Origin: Streptomyces bicolor
Lineage (GTDB): Bacteria > Actinomycetota > Actinomycetes > Streptomycetales > Streptomycetaceae
DNA: 64,000 nt
Direction: 5' to 3'
Assembly (NCBI RefSeq): GCF_000719285.1
Contig: NZ_JOFS01000021.1
Coordinates: 1 to 64,000, forward strand
The translations under genes were made by a program, and so were the position numbers. The notes under the pieces were generated by a model. That model was not told the origin of the DNA. It saw nothing but the letters and a program-made list of their open reading frames with translations, and searched no databases. Shown here in pieces: positions 58,137-64,000 of this stretch (its first letter is position 1; each line of letters starts with the position of its first letter).

Positions 58137-59390
58137 GTGCTGATAGCGGGCCGCTACCGGCTGAGCGAGTCGATCGGGCGCGGTGGGATGGGGGAGGTCT
58201 GGCGGGCGTACGACGAGACGCTCGCCCGGCACGTGGCCGTCAAGCTGCTCCTGCCCCAGGACTCCGACCCCACCGCGACCTCCCGCTTCCGGCTGGAGGC
58301 CCAGACCGCGGCGCGGATCGACCATCCGAACGTGGTCGCCGTCCGGGACTTCGGCGAGCACGACAACCGGCTCTATCTGGTGATGGAGCTGGTCGAGGGC
58401 GACAGCCTCGCGCGGACACTGGCCCGCTCCGGCGCGCTGCCGGCCGAGCGTGTGGCCCGTATCGCCGCCCAGGCCGCCGCCGGGCTGGCGGCGGCGCACC
58501 GTCAGGGCATCGTCCACCGGGACATCAAGCCCGGCAACCTGCTCCTGGACGCCGACGGCACCCTCAAGATCGGCGACTTCGGGATCGCCCGCTTCCTGGA
58601 CGATCCCGGAGCCGCGCTCACGGCCACGGGGCAGATCGTCGGCACGAGTCTGTACCTCGCCCCTGAGCGGGCGCTGGGCCAGCCGGCGGGCCCGCCTTCC
58701 GACGTCTACGCACTCGGCTGCGTCCTGTACCAGCTCCTGACCGGCCGTCCGCCCTTCCATGCCGACACGGCGGTCGCAATCCTGCACAAGCACCTGGACG
58801 CCGCCCCCGTGCCGCCCCGCGAGCTGGGTGTCCCGGACCTCCCGCCCGCCTTCGAGAGCTACCTCCTCGGCCTGCTCGCCAAGGACCCCGAGCACCGGCC
58901 GACCGCCCAGCAGGCGGCCGACTGGTTCACGGGCGGCGCCTGGCAGGGGCGACCCGAGCCTTTGCCCGACGCGGCTTCGCCGTCGCGGCCATCGACGGTC
59001 GCGTCGGCGTCCGCTGCCGGGTCACAGCAGGTGGGTGAGACCAGCACGCCTACGACCTACATGCTGCCGTCCGCCCGAGGGGCGGCGTCCATCGGCAGAT
59101 CCAGGTCCCGGTCCCGGAGCGGGGCCCGGCGTGTGGTCGCCACGGCTGCCGGAGCGGTGCTCTTCGTGATCGCGATGCTGCTCGGCATGCTGTGGTTCTC
59201 CCCCGACAACACCGGCACGGAGGGCTCGAAGTCCGAGGCACCGACCAGTCCGAGCGCGTCCGCATCGGCGACCTCGCTGACGTCGAGTCCGTCCCCGACC
59301 GCCTCCCCGAACCCCGCGGTGGAATCGAGCGCGGAGCAGCGGAGGCAAAGCGATGTGCGGCAGGACGACGACGGTGACGAGGACGACTGA
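58137..59390 (+). CDS. Membrane-anchored Ser/Thr protein kinase
   Basis: 417 residues, Hanks-type (PknB-like) kinase in residues 1-265. The glycine loop is GRGGMGEVW, the ATP lysine K36, catalytic HRDIKPGN with D129, DFG with D147, and YLAPERALG follows. A linker with basic SRSRSRSGARR leads to one membrane helix (about 331-354) and a 60-residue Ser/Thr/Pro-rich extracellular tail ending in acidic residues. No PASTA domains are present. GTG at 58137 is the start; no strong Shine-Dalgarno sequence. Substrates are unknown; the TQYIPP protein at 43-45 kb is one idea. Confidence 0.92.
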   Translation: MLIAGRYRLSESIGRGGMGEVWRAYDETLARHVAVKLLLPQDSDPTATSRFRLEAQTAARIDHPNVVAVRDFGEHDNRLYLVMELVEGDSLARTLARSGALPAERVARIAAQAAAGLAAAHRQGIVHRDIKPGNLLLDADGTLKIGDFGIARFLDDPGAALTATGQIVGTSLYLAPERALGQPAGPPSDVYALGCVLYQLLTGRPPFHADTAVAILHKHLDAAPVPPRELGVPDLPPAFESYLLGLLAKDPEHRPTAQQAADWFTGGAWQGRPEPLPDAASPSRPSTVASASAAGSQQVGETSTPTTYMLPSARGAASIGRSRSRSRSGARRVVATAAGAVLFVIAMLLGMLWFSPDNTGTEGSKSEAPTSPSASASATSLTSSPSPTASPNPAVESSAEQRRQSDVRQDDDGDEDD

Positions 59391-59422
59391 CGGCCGGTCT
59401 GCGGCCTGCCGGGCGTCGCCGG

Positions 59423-60004
59423 TCAGAGCTTGCCCCACAGATCCGCCAACCGGTGACCGTCCAGCAGCTCGGATATTCGGGTGCGGAACTCAGGGGTGAG
59501 TTCGGGCCAGTTCCAGAACTCGAAGCCGAGGTGGGCGAAGGCGAAGTAGTCGTCGGCCCAAGTGAAGTCGGGCAGCGGGACGGCCTCGGCGCAGGCGGGG
59601 CAGTCGACCATGGCCTCGCCCGCCTTGTGCCAGGCACTGATGGCCTCGCGGAACGGCGCCCAGGCGGCGTCTATCAGCTCCCACTGGTCGGTGATCAACC
59701 GGGTGGTGGTGCCACAGCGCGGACAGGTCACCGCCTCCGGCCCGCCCTGCCCGCCATGGAAGACGGTGCGCTCGGTGTACACGGCGAGGCCGTCCCAGGG
59801 GTCCCCGTCGGCGTCGTCCGGCCCCACGGCCCGCTGCCAGTTCGGTCCCGGAGGATGGCCGAGCGGCGGACCGAGAACACAGTCCGTGCGCTCGGCGAGC
59901 ACGATTCCCTCGGCCACCAGCCACTCGAGAACGCGCTCCGCCAGGCGCGGCGCCTGCTGCGGGCCCGCCTCGAGGTCGACGATCGTCTGGAAGTGATCAC
60001 CCAT
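59423..60004 (-). CDS. Hypothetical protein with two zinc knuckles
   Basis: 193 residues. Two Cys pairs, CPRCG near residue 96 and CPAC near 137, could bind one zinc. The remainder has conserved-looking WAPFREAISAWHKAG and DYFAFAHLGFEFWNWPEL, rich in aromatics. No signal peptide or membrane helix. ATG at 60004 starts the coherent part. I do not recognise a named family, though similar proteins occur across Streptomyces. It is convergent with the kinase gene (32 bp). Confidence 0.75.
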   Translation of the reverse strand: MGDHFQTIVDLEAGPQQAPRLAERVLEWLVAEGIVLAERTDCVLGPPLGHPPGPNWQRAVGPDDADGDPWDGLAVYTERTVFHGGQGGPEAVTCPRCGTTTRLITDQWELIDAAWAPFREAISAWHKAGEAMVDCPACAEAVPLPDFTWADDYFAFAHLGFEFWNWPELTPEFRTRISELLDGHRLADLWGKL

Positions 60005-60038
60005 GCCCGAACCGTAGGCCCTGCCACTGACAACGCCT

Positions 60039-60662
60039 TCAGCCCAGGGCCTCCTCCAGCAGCACCGCCCACTGCGCCACCACGCGATCGCGGCGGGCGG
60101 TGTCGTCCGTGAGGAGGTTGGCCAGCCCCAGGCCACGGGCCATGTCCAGCACGCCCTGGACCGCCTCCCGTACGCCCGGTCGCGACTCGTCCGCGCCCAG
60201 CAGGTCCACGGCGATCCGGTGGGTCTCGCGGCCCACTCGGGCCTCCAGCTCCGTCACCCGGGGGCGTAGCTGCTCCTCGTTCGACGCGGCCACCCACAGG
60301 TGCAGGGCGGCACGGAACAGGGGGCCGGTGTAGAGGTCGACCAGTGCTGAGACCACCGCCCGGCGGTCTCCCGCCTCGCCCTCGGGGAACAGGGCCCGCA
60401 GCGCCGTCGAGCGTTCCTCGGCGACGTACTCGACGGCCGCCGTGAACAGGTCCTCGCGGGTCGGGAAGTGGTGCTGGGCGGCGCCGCGGGAGACGCCGGC
60501 GCGTTCGGCGACGACGGAGACCGTGGAGCCCGCCCAGCCGTGTTCGGCGAGGCAGGCCACGGCGGCTTCCAGGAGCCGCTGCCGGGTGGCGCGGCTGCGG
60601 TCCTGCTTGGGTACGCGGTCGGCCCGGTCCGCTCGGTCCGTGCGGTCGCCGACCGTGCTCAC
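60039..60662 (-). CDS. TetR-family regulator of the CoA-ligase operon
   Basis: 207 residues. The HTH is TRQRLLEAAVACLAEHGWAG followed by SVVAERAGVSRGAAQHHFPT (residues about 25-70); the ligand domain has FRAALHLWVAAS and a long C-terminal helix. GTG at 60662 overlaps the enoyl-CoA hydratase stop by 4 bp; ATG at 60671 is an alternative. It is last in the operon acyl-CoA dehydrogenase, ligase, hydratase, TetR and most likely represses it through binding of a CoA thioester. It is one candidate for the CTGAC-N5-GTCAG binding factor. Confidence 0.87.
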   Translation of the reverse strand: MSTVGDRTDRADRADRVPKQDRSRATRQRLLEAAVACLAEHGWAGSTVSVVAERAGVSRGAAQHHFPTREDLFTAAVEYVAEERSTALRALFPEGEAGDRRAVVSALVDLYTGPLFRAALHLWVAASNEEQLRPRVTELEARVGRETHRIAVDLLGADESRPGVREAVQGVLDMARGLGLANLLTDDTARRDRVVAQWAVLLEEALG

Positions 60663-61393
60663 ACCACCCATTCCGGATCCCGTCTTTCGAGGAAGGCCGT
60701 CATCCCCTCGCGGGCCTGCGCGCAGGAGAACAGCCGGGCCGAGAGCGCGGTCAGGTCGGCCGCGTCCCGGTCGAAGGTTTCCAGCACCTTAGCCGTGAGC
60801 AGCGCCTTCGTCTCGGCCAGGGCCTGGGGGGAGGCCCGGCGCAGGCCGTCGAGGACGGGGGTCAGGGTCTCGTCGACGTCGTCGCCGTGTGTCGTCAGCA
60901 GGCCGATGCGGGCCGCCTCCGGGGCGGTGAAGCGTTCGCCGGTGAGGTAGTAGCGGGCCAGGGCTCTGGGGTCGGTGCGGGGCAGGAGGGGCAGTGAGAT
61001 CACCGCGGGGGCCACGCCTATGTGGACCTCCGTGAAGGCGAAGGTGGCCTGGGGTGACGCCGCCGAGATGTCGCAGGCGGCGAGGAGGCCCAGGCCGCCC
61101 GCGCGTACGTGGCCGGTGACCCGGGCGACGACGGGTTTGGGCAGTTCGACGATCTGGCGGAGCAACGCCACCAGTCCGTCCGGGGGTGGGGGGTCGCGCA
61201 GGTCGGCGCCCGCGCTGAACGTGTTGCCGGTGTGGGTGAGGACGATGGCGCGTACGTCGGCGTCCTTGGCGCAGTCGGTCAGCGCGTCGGCGAGCTCGCG
61301 CACGAGCGCCGCCGAGAGGGCGTTGCGGTTGTGCGGGGAGTCGAGGGTGAGGGTTTCGACGCCCCGCGCGCGCGTGCGGACGATCAGTGTCAT
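60659..61393 (-). CDS. Enoyl-CoA hydratase/isomerase family protein
   Basis: 244 residues, crotonase fold. It has SPHNRNALSAALVRELADAL, HTGNTFSAGADLRDP (first oxyanion loop), VTGHVRAGGLGLLAACDIS (second loop), and HIGVAPAVISLPLL, where the usual catalytic Glu is replaced by Ala-Pro, hinting at altered chemistry. The stop overlaps the TetR start; its start overlaps the ligase stop by 4 bp. It would hydrate or cleave the CoA ester made by the ligase. Confidence 0.87.
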   Translation of the reverse strand: MTLIVRTRARGVETLTLDSPHNRNALSAALVRELADALTDCAKDADVRAIVLTHTGNTFSAGADLRDPPPPDGLVALLRQIVELPKPVVARVTGHVRAGGLGLLAACDISAASPQATFAFTEVHIGVAPAVISLPLLPRTDPRALARYYLTGERFTAPEAARIGLLTTHGDDVDETLTPVLDGLRRASPQALAETKALLTAKVLETFDRDAADLTALSARLFSCAQAREGMTAFLERRDPEWVV

Positions 61394-62967
61394 GTGGCCT
61401 CCCTGAGGGCCCGCAGTTCGCGGCGCAGGATCTTCCCGGAGGCGGCCCGTGGCACCCCGTCGATGAAGGTGACCTGGCGGACCCGCTTGTAGGGGGCGAC
61501 GCGTTCGGCGACGTACATCATGACCTCTCCTTCGGAGAGGTCGGTGGCGGACGGCTGGCGGACCACGTACGCGTGCGGGACCTCGTTGCCGTCGTCGTTG
61601 TAGACGCCGATCACCGCCGCGTCCGCGATGCCGGGGTGGGTGAGCAGGAGGGCCTCCAGTTCGGCGGGGGCCACCTGGAAGCCCTTGTACTTGATGAGTT
61701 CCTTGACGCGGTCCACGACGAACAGCCAGCCGTCGGCGTCCACATGGCCGACGTCGCCGGTGTGCAGCCAGCCGTCGGGGTCGATCATGGCGGCGGTGGC
61801 GTCGGGGCGGCCGAGGTAGCCCTTCATGACCTGGGGTCCGCGGATGAGGATCTCGCCGGCCTCGCCGACGCCGAGGTCCTTGTCGGGGTCGTCGAGGGAG
61901 ACGACGCGCATCTCGGTGCCGGCGATGAGCCTGCCGACGGTTCCGGCGGGCGCGTCGTTCATGGCGGCGAGCGGGACGACGTGGGTGCCGGGGGACAGTT
62001 CCGTCATGCCGTAGGCCTGGCCGACCGGTGGCAGGCCGAGGCGCTGCGAGCAGGCGGCCGCGAGGTTCGCGTCCAGGGGCGCGGCGGCGCTGATGACGTA
62101 CTTCAGGGACGACAGGTCGTACCGCTCGACCAGTGGGTGCTTGGCGAGGGCCAGGACGATCGGCGGGGCCACGTACAGGCCGGTGATGCGGTGGTTCTGG
62201 ATGGCCGCGAGGAAGGTCTCCAGGTCGAAGCGGGGCAGGACGACGACCGTGGCGCCCACACGCAGGGGGGCGTTCATCAGGGCCGTGAGGCCGTAGATGT
62301 GGAAGAAGGGCAGTACGGCGAGGATGCGGTCACCGGGACCGGCCGATATCGCGGGTTCGAGCTGGGCGAGGTTGGTGGCGATCTGGCGGTGGGTGAGCAT
62401 CACGCCTTTGGGGATGCCGGTGGTGCCCGAGGAGTACGGCAGGGCCGCGACGTCCGCCACGGGGTCGATGTCGACCCGTGGTTCGGGGGCGGCGGACACC
62501 AGCATGTCGATGAGCGACCGGTGTCCGGGCGCGCTGTCGCACACGAAGATCTCCCGCACGCCGCCCGCGAGTTCGGCGGCCCGGCGTGCGGTCTCCAGCA
62601 GCGGTGAGACGGTGACGATCCAGCGGGCCGCCGAGTCCTTGAGCTGCTTGGCGAACTCCTCGGGTGTGGCGAGCGGGTGCACGGTGGTGACGGAGGCTCC
62701 CGCGCGCGTGGCGGCGTAGAACGCCGTGGGGAAGGCGATCGTGTTGGGGCTGTGCAGGGCGAGGACGTCGCCCTTGCGTATGCCGGCCTCGGCGAGACCG
62801 GCGGCGACGCGCCGTTGGAAGCGGTCGAGCTGCTCGTAGGTGAGGGTGGTGCCGTCCGTGCCGTCGATGAGCGCGGGGGCGTCCCCGAACTCGGCGGCCC
62901 GGCCCAGTACGGCCTCGTGGATAGGGAGTTCTACGGCCGGGACGTCTGCGTACTCGCTGCGGAACAC
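61390..62967 (-). CDS. 4-coumarate/cinnamate:CoA ligase family protein
   Basis: 525 residues of the ANL superfamily, closely resembling the S. coelicolor cinnamate/4-coumarate:CoA ligase as I recall it. The phosphate loop YSSGTTGIPKGVM, GQAYGMTELSPGTH, TGDVGHVDADGWLFVVDRVKELIKYKG (cited by TGDVGHVDADGW and VKELIKYKGFQ) and the final PRAASGKILRREL lysine are present. It turns cinnamic-type acids into CoA esters. GTG at 62967 is chosen because AGGAGG lies 4-5 bp before it; the ORF to 62985 would start inside that site. Confidence 0.9.
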   Translation of the reverse strand: MFRSEYADVPAVELPIHEAVLGRAAEFGDAPALIDGTDGTTLTYEQLDRFQRRVAAGLAEAGIRKGDVLALHSPNTIAFPTAFYAATRAGASVTTVHPLATPEEFAKQLKDSAARWIVTVSPLLETARRAAELAGGVREIFVCDSAPGHRSLIDMLVSAAPEPRVDIDPVADVAALPYSSGTTGIPKGVMLTHRQIATNLAQLEPAISAGPGDRILAVLPFFHIYGLTALMNAPLRVGATVVVLPRFDLETFLAAIQNHRITGLYVAPPIVLALAKHPLVERYDLSSLKYVISAAAPLDANLAAACSQRLGLPPVGQAYGMTELSPGTHVVPLAAMNDAPAGTVGRLIAGTEMRVVSLDDPDKDLGVGEAGEILIRGPQVMKGYLGRPDATAAMIDPDGWLHTGDVGHVDADGWLFVVDRVKELIKYKGFQVAPAELEALLLTHPGIADAAVIGVYNDDGNEVPHAYVVRQPSATDLSEGEVMMYVAERVAPYKRVRQVTFIDGVPRAASGKILRRELRALREAT

Positions 62968-63004
62968 GGTTCCTCCTCGCGACACGGTGCCGGACGGGTG
63001 CCGG

Positions 63005-64000
63005 TCAGTAAGACTTGGGCAGGCCCAGGGTCTGGTGGGAGACGTAGTTGAGAATCATCTCCCGGCTCACCGGAGCAATACGAGACACGCGCGCGGCGGT
63101 TATCAACGAGGCGAGGCCGAATTCGCGGGTGAGGCCGTTGCCGCCGAGGGTGTGCACGGCCTGGTCGACGGCCTTCACACAGGCCTCCCCGGCCGCGTAC
63201 TTGGCCATGTTGGCGGCCTCGCCCGCGCCGACGTCGTCTCCGGCGTCGTACAGGTAGGCGGCCTTCTGCATCATCAGGCGGGCCAGTTCGAGGTCGATGT
63301 GCGCCTGGGCGAGGGGGTGCGCGATGGCCTGGTGGGCGCCGATGGGGGCCTTCCAGACGGTGCGGTCGCGCGCGTACTCGACGGCACGGGCGAGGGCGTA
63401 GCGGCCCATGCCGATCGCGAAGGCGGCCGTCATGATGCGTTCGGGGTTGAGGCCGGCGAAGAGCTGGAGGAGGCCGGCGTCCTCGTCGCCGACGAGCGCG
63501 TCGGCGGGGAGCCGTACGTCGTCGAGGGTCAGCTCGAACTGCTTCTCGGCGGCGTGGAGTTCCATGTCGATCTGACGGCGCGTGAAGCCTTCGGCGTCGC
63601 GCGGGACGATGAAGAGGCAGGGCTTGAGCGTGCCGGTGCGGGCGTCTTCCGTGCGGCCGACTATGAGGGTCGCGTCGGCTATGTCGACGCCGGAGATGAA
63701 GACCTTGCGGCCGTTGAGGAGCCAGTCGGCGCCGTCTTTGCGTGCCGTTGTCGTGATGCGGTGGCTGTTGGAGCCGGCGTCGGGTTCGGTGATGCCGAAG
63801 GCCATGGTGCGGGTGCCGTCGGCGAGGCCGGGGAGCCAGTGCGTTTTTTGGGCGTCTGTGCCGAAGCGGGCGATCACTGTGCCGCAGATGGCAGGAGACA
63901 CGACCATCATCAGCAGCGGGCAGCCTGCGGCTCCCAACTCCTCCAGGACTATGGAGAGTTCGGCGATTCCGCCGCCTCCCCCGCCGTGTGCCTCCGGCAG
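63005..64000 (-). CDS. Acyl-CoA dehydrogenase family protein, 5' end beyond the window
   Basis: 332 residues visible; the frame is still open at the window edge, so the N-terminal 40-60 residues are missing. It has AFGITEPDAGSNSHRITTTA, NGRKVFISGVDIADATLIVGR, and the ending GGNGLTREFGLASLITAARVSR then SHQTLGLPKSY. It oxidises an acyl-CoA with FAD. The gene lies 37 bp upstream of the CoA-ligase gene and is the first visible gene of the operon. Confidence 0.88.
   Translation of the reverse strand: MPEAHGGGGGGIAELSIVLEELGAAGCPLLMMVVSPAICGTVIARFGTDAQKTHWLPGLADGTRTMAFGITEPDAGSNSHRITTTARKDGADWLLNGRKVFISGVDIADATLIVGRTEDARTGTLKPCLFIVPRDAEGFTRRQIDMELHAAEKQFELTLDDVRLPADALVGDEDAGLLQLFAGLNPERIMTAAFAIGMGRYALARAVEYARDRTVWKAPIGAHQAIAHPLAQAHIDLELARLMMQKAAYLYDAGDDVGAGEAANMAKYAAGEACVKAVDQAVHTLGGNGLTREFGLASLITAARVSRIAPVSREMILNYVSHQTLGLPKSY

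Overview
The window is chromosomal DNA of a Streptomyces species. GC content is very high, third codon positions are almost all G or C, GTG starts are common, and typical Streptomyces families are present (WhiJ-like HTH/DUF397/ATPase group, NsdA-like TPR regulator, DmdR1, bifunctional prim-pol-like protein, UPF0309 SIS protein). From memory, the right third resembles the S. coelicolor region that carries dmdR1, a citrate synthase paralogue and a cinnamate/4-coumarate:CoA ligase. The left third looks more accessory.

Layout. 1-3.1 kb: two split-barrel flavin proteins and two GNAT acetyltransferases. 3.1-4.0 kb: a DoxX + DUF35 pair behind a palindromic operator. 4.1-7.2 kb: cassette A, made of a small secreted Cys-containing protein, a perfect hairpin, two membrane proteins and an ABC ATPase. 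7.9-11.2 kb: a flavin monooxygenase, then a divergent MerR/MFS efflux pair with a 19-bp-spaced promoter. 11.2-14.1 kb: a WhiJ-like regulatory group and a Uma2-family protein. 14.2-17.6 kb: cassette B, made of a small secreted protein, a 15-bp hairpin, an ABC ATPase and an FtsX-like permease. 17.9-36.6 kb: a catabolic and lipid-type stretch with an amine oxidase, an ADP-forming acyl-CoA synthetase, enoyl-CoA hydratase, flavin reductase, two MFS transporters, an AraC/GlxA regulator, SDR, Zn-alcohol dehydrogenase, three acyl-CoA dehydrogenases, a cyclase and an acyl-CoA ligase. 36.5-40 kb: EF-hand protein, STAS antagonist, sigma factor and zinc-finger anti-sigma. 40.1-49.9 kb: purU, a periplasmic binding lipoprotein, a proline-rich membrane protein, an NsdA-like regulator, a prim-pol-like protein and an ABC-2 exporter. 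50-60 kb: hydrolase, dmdR1, SIS protein, PAS/GAF sensor, GNAT, pdxH, citrate synthase paralogue and Ser/Thr kinase. 60-64 kb: an operon of acyl-CoA dehydrogenase (cut by the window edge), 4-coumarate-type CoA ligase, enoyl-CoA hydratase and TetR regulator.

How the parts may work together. Five perfect copies and one near-perfect copy of CTGAC-N5-GTCAG lie within about 40 bp of start codons in the 4-35 kb part, mostly before acyl-CoA, CoA-ligase or redox genes. This points to one regulator controlling a dispersed acyl-CoA catabolic set; the TetR at 60 kb is one candidate. Cassettes A and B share the same logic: a signal-peptide-bearing small protein is transcribed first, then a strong hairpin, then the ABC transporter genes. 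That suggests high output of the secreted product and lower output of its transporter. No rRNA, tRNA, IS element or CRISPR array was recognised.
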